From Serripes groenlandicus (Eukaryota; Mollusca; Bivalvia; Cardiida; Cardiidae), in contig JASEVX010000037.1 in the NCBI GenBank assembly GCA_031761405.1, positions 620,001-684,000 of the forward strand: a DNA stretch of 64,000 bases, given 5' to 3'. The notes below the pieces were generated by a model. That model saw nothing but the letters and a program-made list of their open reading frames with translations. It ran no database searches and was not told the origin of the DNA. The translations under genes were made by a program, and so were the position numbers. This document shows, piece by piece, positions 1 to 11,000 of this stretch. How positions within the stretch are numbered: the first letter of the stretch is position 1; every line of letters begins with the position of its first letter.

Positions 1-139
1 TGATACCTTATATATTTATGAACAGTAAATAATTTGTTGAGTAAATTAAACTTCTCATTGCAAAGTTGATTTATATGGTGAACATACTAGAAGATTCCAT
101 ATGTTAAGAATCTTGCTGACATTTTATTTATCATTACAG

Positions 140-630
140 ACAGAATTGCAACTAAATCTAAGAAGAAATTAAAGAATTCCACTAGTAAAAGTTCTACACA
201 GTCAAGTAAAGCATACATTAAACAAGAAAACCCAACTCTAGTATCGGAGCATGAATTGATAAAGCAAGAAACAAGAGATGAAGACACTATCAGGGACTAT
301 TTTCAGCTGCATGTAAACTTAAACAATTTGTATGAAACTTGGTCAAAGGCTGACAGTCATTTTAACAAAGTGTCGAAGGAGTTTACGGGTATTCGTATGA
401 TTAGACAGGACCCAGTGGAGTGTCTGTTTTCGTTTATTTGCTCATCGAACAATAACATTTCTCGTATCACGTCGATGGTCGATAATCTCACGTTGCATTT
501 CGGTGAAAAGATAACGGAACTGGATGGCTGCTGGTACCATGCTTTCCCATCTGTCGAAGCACTGAGTGTGGATGGAGTGGAAGATAAATTAAGAAGTTTA
601 GGATTTGGATACAGGGCTAAATATATTCAG
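140..630 (+). CDS. OGG1: OGG1 exon with glycosylase core start
   Basis: The acceptor ATTACAG ends at 139. The donor GT is at 631-632, a weak GTTCGT. The exon holds 2 leading nt plus 163 codons and ends in phase 0. The first 40 or so residues are rich in Lys and Ser and poorly conserved. From about position 290 the translation follows OGG1 closely, ending at LGFGYRAKYIQ. Confidence 0.94.
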
Positions 631-3600
631 GTTCGTTCCCTCTTCTAAACCCTTTTGACACTTGTAGACGCATTTTGATGAATCTTCAACAGATGACTTT
701 TGAAAACATAGTGGCAAAAGGAGAAATTGCTCAAAATGAGCAATTTTTCCTTTTGCCACAATGTTTTCCACTTTTAGACATAGATTATCCAATCAGTTAA
801 GAGATTTTCTATGTTTTCAAAGTCATCTGCTGCAGATTTTTTGTATGTGGGAAAGGGTTAATTGCTAACCTGATAGTGATAGTACAGTTAAACCTTTGTA
901 CATGAATAGCAATTTTCTGTCTTAAGCAACCACACTTTTCATTTCCCAATTACTCATTTAATGCTTAAATGACTCTGCAATTAAAGATCACCTGTGAACA
1001 AAGACCAGATTGTTCTCTTCCCATAGGTGGTCTTTAAACACAGGTTGGACTGTAATCCCTTTCCAACATGCATACACATTTTGACACATCGGCGGCAGGT
1101 GACTTTTGAAAACATTGTGTCAAAACAAGAAATTGCTCATTTTCATAATTGGCAGTTTTCCCTTTTCAACGAAATGTTTAACTCTATTCTGTATTCAATG
1201 ATTACACTTTCAATTTTAGACATTTTCCATATTTTTTGCCCTAGATGTTTTCAAAATTGTCTTCTGTAGTTTGTGTTAACCCTATTCCACATACGACAAT
1301 TCTGCAGCAGACGACTTTGAACATATTTTGTCAAAAAATAGAACATCTCTATAATTGAATGGATAACCTATGACTAAAAGTGGAAAACATTGTGGCAAAA
1401 GGAGAAATTGCTTCTGAGCAATTTCTTCTTTTGTCACTATGTTTTCAAAAAGCCGTCTGCTGCAGAGGCATCAGAAAGCGTCTATATGAGGGAAAGGGTT
1501 AAACATGTATCTGATGCAGAGGACTTTCCTTGAAGATAAATGTTGATATTGATCATCATGAGCAATTTCTCCTTTTTCTACAATAGTTTTAAAAACAAAA
1601 ATCTTCTGATGGATTCAAATTTATATGTGCCATATTTTTGCCTCTTCCAAATTGTAAACAAAACTGATCTTTGTTTCACCTGGTCTTCAAACTTAGTGCT
1701 ACTGGAATAATATACTGTATAACTTTTTGAATTTGTGTGATCAAAATTTCAGGATTTTTTATCAAAAATCAGCTTTATCTTTAAATTGTGTGTTCATGAT
1801 TTCTCGACATCTGCTTCGTCCAAAACATATACGGTGCAATATCATCACCACACTGGTCGAACGCACAGTCAATGGTAAGGTACTGCGTTATACTTTATCT
1901 CTTATTACTGGCCTGCGCTAGTTGTGATATAGAGATAATATTAAAAAAAACTATTCCATCTGGCAATAACGAGCTTAATTGTTATAACAAGAGGATGTGT
2001 GTAAAAAATACTTATTATAATGTGTAATTGGTTTGTAACAAATTGGCATCACTCAAGGTAGAATGCTGTTACAAATGAGTTAATGATAATAAATGAATAA
2101 TTATAAAATACTTTTAATAGTCTAATTAGCTAAAGTAGCACATTTTCGGATGTCTCAAAATCATGTCATAAAATGATTATGACTTTGCCATTTATCAATT
2201 CAAAATCACTGCCAAAATTTATCTAACCCGAATAAAATGTACTTTACAGTAATTGCCTGGATCTATTAGAATGCTAGCCAAATAGTTATATATATTGTCT
2301 GGAAAGGTTAAATAAATGCATCCTGTCTGTCTTGGGTTCAGGGTCTTGGTTTAAAACTCATTTTGTGTTGGAACATGCAATAAGACAGGATTATTCCTTG
2401 CTGCTATATATATTTTATCAATATATTTTACAGACATCAGCTCGCTATATACAAGACAATGGTGGAGAAGATTGGCTATACTCACTACGGACAAAGGACT
2501 ATAAAGCAGCAAAATTTGAACTTGTTAAGCTTTGTGGAGTAGGTGCCAAGGTATATATCATTCATTTATATTTCAGTTCAACTATTTAACCATTGCAACT
2601 CTCAGAAGCATTTTAACCCTTTCCCTCATATGACAATTCTGCAGCAGACGACTTTGGACATATTTTGTCAAAAAATGGAAAATCTCTATAATTGAATGGA
2701 TAACCTATGACTAAAAGTGGAAAACATTGTGGCAAAAGGAGAAATTCCTCGTTTTGAGCAATTTCTTCTTTTGTCACTATGTTTTCAAAAAGCTGTCTGC
2801 TGCAGAGGCGTCAGAAAGCGTCTATATGAGGGAAAGGGTTAATTAAACCATTGTAACTCTCAGAAGCATTTTAACACATGCATTAGGAAGTTTAGGATTT
2901 GAATACAGAGCTAAAAATAGTTACCTGTAGGGTTTTTCCTTCTTTTTAATTGCAAACCTGATAATGATGATTTACCCTTTCCCACATGAAATCACATTTT
3001 GTCACATATGAAGTAGATGACTTCGAAAACATTGGGGCAAAAGGAGACGTTGCTTCTCCTTTTGCCACAATGTTTTCATTTTGATTAAAGAAGTATTCTT
3101 TCATAATACAAAGATATTTCATAGATGTTTTTCAAAGTCGTAAGATGCCTATTTGTTATAAGTAGGAGAGGATTTACTGATATGCAATTTTTTTGTATTT
3201 CTAAAAACTACTAACTTAAACTAGCAAGTTCTTCTTTACCTTAATATTTTTCCCAGATGCTGACATACTTTAGTGCTTTACAGTGGATTACTTTTGGCAA
3301 TCTGAGAAACTGCTTGTTTTTGCGACAATATTTTCATCTCTTTTCCCAAAGAGAATTTCCATGTTTTTGCCTTGGATATTTTCAAAGTTGTCTGCTGGTT
3401 TTCAAAGCAAACAACTCTTCATAATTCGACTGGTAGCATATTTTAAGAGTCAAATTTTTGAGGAAAAAATTGTATAGTAACCACTGGGAATTTTGTAGTA
3501 TAACCCTTTCCCTCATACAACATTTCTGCAGCAGACGACTTTGAACGTATTTTGTCAAAACATAGGTTATCCATTTAAAAAGTGGAAAACATTGTGGCAA

Positions 3601-6600
3601 AAGGAGAAATTGCATGTTCTGTGCAATTTCTTCTTTTGTCACTATGTTTTCAAAAAGCCGTCTGCTGCAGAGGCGTCAGAAAGCGTCTATATGAGGGAAA
3701 GGGATAATTTGAATATATAATGAACCGTACCCACATATGGACGCTTTCTGACAACTGAAGCAGATGACTTTTAAAAACATTGAGGAAAAAATAGGAACTG
3801 CTCATAATGAGCAATTTCTCCATTTGCCACAATGTTTTCAACTCTATTCAGTAATTAAACTTGCTTTTAAAGATATTTTACATTTTTAGCTCTACTGGCC
3901 AAAGGCCAGAAGAGCTTATGCGATGGTGTTGTGTCTGTCGGCTGTGCTTTCGTCCGTGTGTCCGTAAACAATTGCTTGTGATCGCGATTAAGTCTTCAGT
4001 TTTGATTGTATCTCAATCAAACTTATACAGTAGTAACTAGTTAGATATCCATGAGAGCTTGGTTCCTTTCGCAAACCAGCCAGATCTGCCCATGCCAGAC
4101 TGGATTATGTACCTTGAAATTGTCAAAATTGTTATAATAGCGCTTGTGAACACAATAGAGCCTCCTTTTACTATCCGATCTTCACCAAACTGAGATAGTA
4201 GTTAAATATTGATATTGTATACAAGACTTGCTTATTTTTCATCCTTTTGTTGCCTATACATACTTGCTCTGGATTGAAAATGACCAAAGAACCATGCCAG
4301 TAGAGCATAGGCCCTCATGGGCCTCTTGTTTTGCAAGTATGTTTCCAAAGTCATCTGCTGCAGATTTGTTGTATGTGGGTAAGGGTTAAAAACAATGTTG
4401 AGCGAATTCCCTTAACCCTTTCCCACATACCCCAAAATTGTAGCAGAGGACTTTAAAAACATTGAGGCAAAAATATGGAAATTCTTTATTAATGACAGTA
4501 ATATTATTGAATAGAATTGAAAGATTTTGTGGCTAAAGGAGGTATTGATCATCATGAGCAAGTTGTTCTTTTGCCACAATGTTTTCCAAAGTTGTCTGCT
4601 GCAGATATGCCAAGAAGTAATTTTGTTTTCAGGTAGCTGATTGTGTAGGTCTGTTTTGTTTAGACAAACATGGAGCAATACCAGTTGACACCCACGTATG
4701 GCAGATAGCCTGCAGGGACTATATGCCAAAACTGAAACAGTCCAAGTCTCTCACAGACAAACTGTATGGTGAAATAGGTAACACTTTACAAACTATTTTA
4801 GTACCCAAAAGGAGTGATATCAGACTTAATATATTGAATTTTCTTTTAAATACAGTTAAAGAAATCATGTAAGGAATAAAATCAAGCAAACATGTAGTTG
4901 GTAAAATACATAAAAAATAGAGGCATCTGTTAGAAAAGCAGAAAACTCCAAAAGGCATCCAATCATTGGTTTATGAGTTATACCTTTCCCACATACAAAA
5001 AATCTGCAGCTGCAGCAGACAATTTTTGAAAACATTGAGGCAAAAGAAGAAATAATCATAATCTCACTTTCTACCTGGTTCTACCTGATTCTTGAGGGAA
5101 ACTGTTAGGCCCCTAAGGCCTGTCTTTCCCCTCGATGTCTGTTTTGCATTGTCTCCGGTCCAATTTAATAGAATTTTGAATTAATTAGTACACTTTCTCA
5201 AGAGTAAACTTCTTTGCTTGCCACAGCTTATCTACAGGTAAACTACATAGAGATCTTCCCTATTTTTACCTGGCTGTTTTCAAAGGTGTCTGGTCCAGAT
5301 TTAGTGTATGTTGTAAAGTATAAAGAAACGTCTTAACCCTTTCCCACATACATCAAATCTACAGCAGACGACTTTGCAAACATATGTATACGCAAAAATA
5401 TGGAAAATCTCTGCTAAATGAAAGTTTTAACTTTTGAAAAGAGTTGAAAACATTGTGGCCAAAGGAGAAATTGCTCATTATAACCAATTCATCCTCTTGC
5501 CACAGTGTTTTTAAAAGACGTCTGATGCATAAGCGTCTTTATGTTGGAAAGGGTTAAATTAGCTTATTATTGTATGAGTCAAAATTAATACTGTGACATG
5601 TTTTATTAAACATTTCAGGAGATTTCTTTCGAGAGTTATGGGGCCCTTATGCTGGATGGGCACATTCGGTAAGTATCGTCGAGCATTCTAACTTTTTTAT
5701 TGTTTTAATTTCATGACATGATCATTATTCTCACCCTTTTCTTGGTAGAGTTTGAATTAGCCGTCAACTTAGAAGTGTTGAAGAAATTTCTAATGTCTAA
5801 AGATTAATTTAGTCCTTGAAGAAATTTCTAATGTCTAAAGATTAATTTAGTCCTTGTCAGAGTAGTTTTTGATTGCCTAGGCTTAGAAATTTCGGAGACC
5901 CTAGTATATATAATATATTTTATTTTAGAGTTGTCTTCTTGGAAAAAATCTGAAGAAATATGACAATTTTTATCAAAAACATATATCTGAACTTGAAATC
6001 GAGTAGAAAACAGTGTGAGAAAAATACACATTGGACTCCATATGAGCAACTTCTCCTTTTCTCAAAAATATTTTCAGTCATCTTCTAGAGAGGCATTCAA
6101 TAAATGTAGTCATTGTTAAATAGATGTTTAGCCCTAACTAACTTGCCCTAGTTATGGTCATAGCATCTGCCCTAAGATGTCTTTGTTACTTTTATCAACC
6201 GGATAACTCATCTAAGGTGTGTTAGATGTCCTCTAAAGAATTGAGTCTTGATAGGTTAAATTTATAAGAAGATCTGATAAACGGTCATGCAATGGATGTT
6301 ATATACTAAAATGGTTTAAACGAGATACCGTTTAAACTTTTACCAGATATAGACCCTTTTCGACGTCTCTGCAGCAGACAACTTTTGAAAACATTGCAGC
6401 AAAAGAAGAAATTGCTCATAACAAGCAATTTCTACTTTTGCCACAATGTTTTCAACACTTTTTAATTCTTATACTTTCATTTTTAGAGACTGTTCATGTA
6501 TTATGGTAGATATTTTCATAGTCGTCTGCTGCAGAATACTTGTATATGGGAAAGGGTTAAAACCCCAATCAAGTCAATAAAACACTTGCCTTTCTCAATC

Positions 6601-9600
6601 CAGGTACTATTTACAGCTGATCTCAAACAATTTAAAGATGGGCCAAAAAAGGTATGTTATTCGATTGTTTTCAGATTATTAGCTCGACTATTGAAAAAAA
6701 CGAGAGCTATTGTCATGACCCTGGCGTCGGCGGCGGCGTGGTCGTCCGGTTAAGGTTTTTTGTTTAGCTCGGCTTTTTTTCTGTTTTCTAACAAACTACT
6801 ACTGTTAAAGTCACTATAAATAATAAAAGTATATAGCTGGAAATCTTTATTTGTTTCACTTAAAACTTCAAAACGTAAGGTTAAGGTTTTTTGTTTAGCT
6901 CAGGTTTTTGACAATTTTTTACTCATGATTTTTCGTATCTTAAAAACTTTTCTTTTTTTTTGCTTGAAACTTCACAAACTTGCTGAGTGTCTTAAGTTGA
7001 CCTTATATAACAAGTTTCATAACTCTGTAAATAGTATTGACAAAATTATCTCCCCATTTCGATTTAGAAAATCTACTTTGAAGGGAGAAAAATGGTGATA
7101 ACTGAAACACAATTTAACCTATAGCTTTGAAACTTCCTAATCTTATTCAATGTCTTAACATAACTTGATACAACAAGTTCCATAACCCTGAACTTAATAT
7201 TGACCAAATTATCCCCCCTTTTGGACTTAGAAAATCTACACTGAAGGTGTTGTCATCCGGTTAAGGTTTTTTATTAGCTCGACTTTTGAAAAAAACGAGA
7301 GCTATTGTCATGACCCTGGCGTCGTCGGCGGTGGCGTGGTCGTCCCGTTAAGGTTTTTTGTTGAGCTCATTTTTTTATTTATTTTTTCTCCCTATCAGTC
7401 GAGCGTCTGTGCCGTACGCGGTGCTCTTGTTTTTCTTGTCTCTGTCCTGGTGCTTTTTGACTTATATTCTAGCTAACCCTGGATTATGAATAAGAGAATA
7501 GTTACCTCGATTTAACCATTTCCCACACAACAATTTTGAGGCAGACGACTTTGACAAAGTCTTTTAAAAAATGTGGAAAATCTCTATAAGCACAGTTATA
7601 ATTGCTTACAAAAGTTGAAAACATATTGGAAAAAGATGAAATTGCTTGTTCTGATCAATTTCTCCTTTTGTCACAATGATTTCAGAAGTCGTCTGCTGCA
7701 GAGGCGTCAGAAAGTGTCTATTTTTTGGAAATGGGGGGGGGGGGGGGGGGGGTTTAAACATAAATACTGTTGAAAACAGAATAAAACTTCAGTAATGCTC
7801 TGCGAAAAGCAAGCTTAACCCTTCCCTCTTAACTTAGTAGAGACAAATAATCAAGAAGTATTCATATAATAATACATATATATATATATATGTATGTTCA
7901 AGGGTCCAATTCAACCAATATTATTTAGCAGCAATAACATTAGCGCTAAGTAATACTAAAATAAAGCATTTTTCATCACTTTTGTTTCCCTAATATTTTG
8001 TAATACATAAATAGTGGAATGTATTTAAGTATTGACTAAGTTGACATAAATAGTTACCTTACTGAATAACAATTCTTTTTTTGCCCTTTTTTGCCAAATA
8101 TTGCATAAAGTGATTTAGTTTTTAACTTACGGCAGTGGAGTCGATACTAGCCTTCTTGATTCTTTTGCCACAATATTTCAAAGAAAAAAAGGCAGGCTAT
8201 TGTGATAGCCTTGGTATCGTCATCTCAAAACTTAAACCTTACTCAAATCTCAAAAACAGTTCAACATTTTTCAAATGAAACTTGGTACACATGTTCTTAG
8301 AAACAATGCGCATCTTTATGTCAAGTCCGACTCAAGTAACATAACTGGCTTTAATATTTATATAGAAATGCCACTTGGTTTCTCTTCGCGGTGCACTTGT
8401 TAAAGTTGTCTGCTGTAGATGCATCAGAATGCAATTAATTGCATATAGAAGAAGGTTAACTGACAGAAGAGTTATTGCTTCCACTATTTCAGAAATTAAT
8501 TTCACCACTGTTTAATTGCGCTTTATTCAAGGGGATAATATATAAGTTAGAGATCAGCATTTATCGGTTGAAATATTGTTAGACTTTCAATTAACAAAAA
8601 AGACACTGATAGAAAACCATATACTCCAAATTTATCAAAAGTTTGTTACAACTAGAAGGAAATGTTTTGATATAAAACCCAAATAATCATTGTTTTTATG
8701 CCCCCGCGGAATCTCCGATTCGGGGGGCATATAGTTTTTGGCCTGTCTGTCTGTTGGTCTGTCTGTTGGTCTGTCTGTCTGCACAAAAAAAACTTTAACA
8801 TTGACCACTGCTTTTGAACCATAACAGGTACGGCTACCATATTTCACATGTGTATTCCTTGTGACATGACCTTTCTGTCAGTACCAAATTTTTTGACCTT
8901 GCGACCTTGACCTTTGACCTAGATGTAGTTTTTGGCCTGTCTGCACGAAAAAAACTTTAACCTTGACCACTACTTTTGAACCATAACAGGTACTGCTACC
9001 ATATTTCACATGTGTATTCCTTGTGACATTACCTTTCTGTCAGTACCAAAATGTTTGACCTTGCGACCTTGACCTTTGACCTAGATGTTGCCATTCTCGA
9101 AAAAAACTTTAACCTTGGCCATTACTTTTGAACCATAACAGGTACGGCTACCATATTTCACATGTGTATTCCTTGTGACATGACCTTTCTGTCAGTACCA
9201 ACATTTTTGACCTTGCGACCTTGACCTTTGACCTAGATGTAGTTTTTGGCCTGTCTGCACGAAAAAAACTTTAACCTTGACCACTACTTTTGAACCATAA
9301 CAGGTACGGCTACCATATTTCACATGTGTATTCCTTGTGACATTACCTTTCTGTCAGTACCAAAATGTTTGACCTTGCGACCTTGACCTTTGACCTAGAT
9401 GTTGCCATTCTCGAAAAAAACTTTAACCTTGGCCATTATATTTGAACCATAACAGGTACGGCTACCATATTTCACATGTGTATTCCTTGTGACATGACCT
9501 TTCTGTCAGTACCAACATTTTTCACCTTGCGACCTTGACCACCTTTGACCTAGATGTTGCCATTCTCGAAAAAAACTTTAACCTTGGCCATTACTTTTGA

Positions 9601-9986
9601 ACCATAACAGGTACGGCTACCATATTTCACATGTGTATTCCTTGTGACATGACCTTTCTGTCAGTACCAACATTTTTGACCTTGCGACCTTGACCTTTGA
9701 CCTACATGTTGCCATTCTCAATTTTTTTTTTAACCTTCCCCACTTCTTTTGAACCATAACAGGTAAGGCTACCATATTTCACATGTGTATACCTTGTGAC
9801 ATGACCTTTCTGTCAGTACCAACATTTTTGACCTTTGACCTAGATGTTGCCATTGGGGGCATCAGTGTTTCACAAACACATCTTGTTTTTGTCTGCTTTC
9901 AGTCACCTGTCAAAAGAAATTCTGCTAAAACTGAAATCCCAACAGAAGATCTGTTGATTAAGAAAAGAAATAAAAAGAGAAAATAA
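140..9986 (+). CDS. OGG1: OGG1, 8-oxoguanine DNA glycosylase/AP lyase (3' six exons, 5' end missing)
   Basis: OGG1 removes 8-oxoguanine opposite cytosine in base excision repair and nicks the abasic site by beta-elimination; animal forms act in nucleus and mitochondria. Six exons join in frame (140-630, 2434-2550, 4633-4777, 5619-5668, 6604-6651, 9903-9986) with GT-AG borders, giving about 310 residues that cover the glycosylase core and C-terminus. Seen: RQDPVECLFSFICSSNNN, which holds the Asn of the oxoG-opposite-C pocket; GYRAKY; the HhH hairpin GVGAKVADC with the catalytic Lys (K249 in human); PVDTHVW with the catalytic Asp (D268 in human); and WGPYAGWA near the end. The C-terminus KKRNKKRK looks like a nuclear localisation signal. 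The N-terminal TBP-like region and start codon lie upstream of the window. Introns are filled with MITEs and composite repeats. No frameshift or stop was found, so the gene should be functional. Confidence 0.95.
644..861 (+). repeat. Diverged TTAA-type MITE
   Basis: Long core hairpin TTGCTCAAAATGAGCAA between GGCAAAAGGAG and TCCTTTTGCC; right edge GTGGGAAAGGGTTAA. It starts 14 bp inside an OGG1 intron. Confidence 0.75.
1051..1276 (+). repeat. Diverged TTAA-type MITE
   Basis: Left edge AATCCCTTTCCAACATGC, then ACTTTTGAAAACATTGTGTC and a weak core hairpin. Confidence 0.6.
1277..1502 (+). repeat. TTAA hairpin MITE, near full length
   Basis: Member of the main MITE family of the window. It runs TTAACCCTTTCC..., CTGCAGCAGACGACTTTGAA, a central hairpin (GGAGAAATTGC / GCAATTTCTTC), CGTCTGCTGCAG and ...GGGAAAGGGTTAA. 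The ends are inverted repeats closed by TTAA, as expected for piggyBac-type non-autonomous elements. This copy has a mutated left edge (CCCTATTCC). It abuts a diverged copy at 1051-1276. Confidence 0.85.
2434..2550 (+). CDS. OGG1: OGG1 exon with catalytic lysine
   Basis: The acceptor TTTTACAG ends at 2433 and the donor GTATAT is at 2551. There are 39 codons in phase 0-0. The exon starts TSARYIQDNGG and ends GVGAK; that last Lys corresponds to the Schiff-base nucleophile of OGG1. Confidence 0.94.
2613..2842 (+). repeat. TTAA hairpin MITE, full length
   Basis: 230 bp with TTAA at both edges, in OGG1 intron just after exon 2434-2550. A short direct repeat (ACCATTGTAACTCTCAGAAG-like) occurs on both sides, at 2588-2612 and 2847-2871, so flanking sequence was duplicated with or before insertion. 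Confidence 0.88.
2970..3180 (+). repeat. Diverged TTAA-type MITE
   Basis: Left edge TTTACCCTTTCCCACATG; core GGCAAAAGGAGACG / TCTCCTTTTGCC. Confidence 0.65.
3500..3706 (+). repeat. TTAA hairpin MITE, near full length
   Basis: The edges are mutated to TATAACCC and GGGATAAT. The central arm reads TTGCATGTTCTGTGCAA, a variant hairpin loop. Confidence 0.82.
3720..4389 (-). repeat. TTAA-type MITE split by a composite element
   Basis: The left part 3720-3887 (CACATATGGACGC ... TTTTACATTTTT) and the right part 4329-4389 (TTTTGCAAGTATGTTTCC ... GGGTAAGGGTTAA) together read as one MITE. The interruption is the element at 3888-4328. Confidence 0.78.
3888..4328 (+). mobile_element. Composite element (Helentron-like), inserted in a MITE
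   Basis: Head hairpin AGCTCTACTGGCC / GGCCAGAAGAGCT, a C/T-rich GTCCGTGTGTCCGTAAAC, a body, and a tail hairpin AGGCCCTCATGGGCCTCTTG. It lies between T runs (TTTTT and TTTT) inside the MITE at 3720-4389, which fixes both ends. Confidence 0.72.
4413..4612 (+). repeat. Diverged TTAA-type MITE next to an OGG1 exon
   Basis: TTAACCCTTTCCCACATACC left edge, core hairpin GATCATCATGAGCAA; similarity ends about 20 bp before the acceptor at 4632. Confidence 0.68.
4633..4777 (+). CDS. OGG1: OGG1 exon with catalytic aspartate
   Basis: The acceptor TTTTCAG ends at 4632 and the donor GTAACA is at 4778. The exon is 145 nt and ends in phase 1. It encodes VADCVGLFCLDKHGAIPVD then THVWQIACRDY; the Asp of PVDTH is the catalytic acid. 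A diverged TTAA MITE ends about 20 bp before the acceptor. Confidence 0.94.
4979..5319 (-). repeat. Diverged TTAA-type MITE, interrupted
   Basis: Left part 4979-5065 and right part about 5250-5319 (GTTTTCAAAGGTGTCTGG) flank about 180 bp of unrelated sequence. Confidence 0.5.
5334..5556 (+). repeat. Diverged TTAA-type MITE
   Basis: TTAACCCTTTCCCACATACA to GTTGGAAAGGGTTAAA; 60 bp upstream of the OGG1 exon at 5619. Confidence 0.72.
5619..5668 (+). CDS. OGG1: OGG1 exon WGPYAGWA
   Basis: The acceptor CATTTCAG ends at 5618 and the donor GTAAGT is at 5669. The split Gly codon is completed, then DFFRELWGPYAGWAHS follows, a conserved OGG1 segment. Confidence 0.94.
6350..6561 (-). repeat. Diverged TTAA-type MITE near an OGG1 acceptor
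   Basis: Contains GTCTCTGCAGCAGACAACTT, core TTGCTCATAACAAGCAA, and a right edge GGGAAAGGGTTAA at about 6550-6561; the acceptor at 6603 follows. Confidence 0.7.
6604..6651 (+). CDS. OGG1: OGG1 exon VLFTADL
   Basis: The acceptor CAATCCAG ends at 6603 and the donor GTATGT is at 6652. There are 16 codons, VLFTADLKQFKDGPKK, matching the last conserved helix of OGG1. Confidence 0.92.
6681..7429 (+). mobile_element. Composite element in the last OGG1 intron
   Basis: Head AGCTCGACTATTGAAAAAAA then CGAGAGCTATTGTCATGACC and CTGGCGTCGGCGG; tail GAGCGTCTGTGCCGTACGCG then GTGCTCTTG before a T run. A second head at 7276 shows either tandem structure or nesting. Starts about 30 bp after an OGG1 exon. Confidence 0.65.
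7513..7758 (+). repeat. Diverged TTAA-type MITE with a 20-G run
   Basis: Left edge TTTAACCATTTCCCACAC. Near its right edge, where the family has GGGAAAGGG, this copy has an uninterrupted run of 20 G (7733-7752). Confidence 0.72.
7733..7752 (+). repeat. Run of 20 G
   Basis: Uninterrupted G20 inside a MITE; able to form G-quadruplex structures and prone to length error in sequencing. Confidence 0.9.
8183..8399 (+). mobile_element. Short composite element
   Basis: Head GGCAGGCTATTGTGATAGCC, a single core with ACTTGGTACACATGTTCTTA, tail TCTTCGCGGTGCACTTG. Confidence 0.5.
8698..9885 (+). mobile_element. Composite element with a seven-unit DR1-bearing core
   Basis: Head hairpin ATGCCCCCGCGGAATCTCCG / ATTCGGGGGGCAT, then GTCTGTCTGTTGG runs. 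The core has seven units of 152-162 bp (ATAACAGGTA anchors at 8821, 8983, 9135, 9297, 9449, 9604, 9756), alternating to a 314-bp dimer. The tail is GGGGGCATCAGTGTTTCACA then AACACATCTTG. It ends 17 bp before the last OGG1 exon. Confidence 0.78.
9903..9986 (+). CDS. OGG1: OGG1 last exon, basic C-terminus
   Basis: The acceptor CTGCTTTCAG ends at 9902 and the stop TAA is at 9984-9986. The 27 residues end KKRNKKRK, a likely nuclear signal. An AATAAA hexamer overlaps the stop at 9982-9987; whether it is used cannot be told. The acceptor lies 17 bp after the tail of a composite repeat (8698-9885). Confidence 0.88.
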   Translation, partial: SPVKRNSAKTEIPTEDLLIKKRNKKRK

Positions 9987-10047
9987 AGAGCTTAGAGCAG
10001 CACACCTAGTCTGATGTTAGGAAAGTCAAGCATGGACCTAGATATGT

Positions 10048-10510
10048 TTTATTGAAGTATATCATGGCAGCCAGTTCAACAGTACTTCATTGATTGGTGT
10101 ATATCATTGCAGCCAGTTCACCTAAAGTGTTTTTCCTGGCTTTCTCACACCAGTACTACATTGATTGGAGTATATTAGGGCAGCCAGTTCACCTGAAGTG
10201 ATTTTCCTGGCTTCTCACACCAGTACTACATTGATTGAAGTATATCATAATGGCCGGTTCACCTAACGTTGTTTTCCTGGCTTTCTCGCACCAGTACTAC
10301 ATTGATTGGAGTATATCATGGCGGCCGGTTACCTAACATGTGTTTCCTGGCTTCCTCACACCAGTACTTCATTGATTGAAGTATAACATGACCACCAGTT
10401 CACCTAATATGTGTTTCTTTGCTTTCTCACACCAGTACTTCATTGATTGAAGTATATCATGTCGGCCAGTTCACCTTATGTGATGTTTCACACCAGTACT
10501 ACATTAATTG
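10048..10510. repeat. 70-bp tandem repeat made from SINE body
   Basis: Six to seven units of about 70 bp containing ATATCATGGCGGCC, GTTCACCTAA, TTTCCTGGCTTTCTCACACC and AGTACTACATTGATTG. The unit matches the reversed 3' half of the SINE at 38964-39258. Confidence 0.82.
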
Positions 10511-10701
10511 ATCATTGAAGTTTATTAGATACTTGAGCACATAATAGTTTTTGAAGCTTATGCAAATAAGTGTTATTTTGAGACGATGTTGAAAGCATAG
10601 TGAGAAAAGGAGAATGTGCTCATCATGAGCAATTTCTACATTTCTCACAATGTTGATGTGTTAAACGATTACATAAGGAAAATGATATAGAGTTTAATTA
10701 A

Positions 10702-10841
10702 CATTGTTTTAATGATACGGGATTAAATCCCAAGTGGAAGAGATTCTTGCGATATAAAAATGAGTCCGCCATAGCTCACGAGTTTTTATATGCAAGAATC
10801 TCTTTCACGAGGGATTTAATTCCCAAATCATAAAAACAATG
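10702..10841. repeat. 140-bp imperfect inverted repeat
   Basis: Arms from CATTGTTTTAATGATACGGG to AGAGATTCTTGC and back GCAAGAATCTCTTTC to AAAAACAATG; likely a MITE. Confidence 0.8.
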
Positions 10842-10969
10842 TTTATTAAACTATATATTATATACTCGGCGATAATTTTCGTTTTTAAACGACAATATCC
10901 CTGTGCAGCTCATTTATTTTTAACTCAGAAGTGGAGAGATCAGAATGACGTAATCTGCCAGTTTTGCAG

Positions 10970-11000
10970 TGACGTCACTATATATATATACGTGACGTCA
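10970..11000. promoter_or_regulatory. Two CRE palindromes around a TATATATATA tract
   Basis: TGACGTCA at 10970-10977 and 10993-11000 with CTATATATATATACG between; a third related half (TGACGTAAT) at 10945. The pattern resembles a CREB/ATF-bound core promoter, but no gene start was recognised next to it. Confidence 0.4.

Noticed and set aside
1277..1502. MITE core hairpins as microRNA precursors
   Set aside because: The hairpins are the centre of dispersed MITE copies and diverge without a conserved arm; nothing in the sequence favours a mature microRNA.
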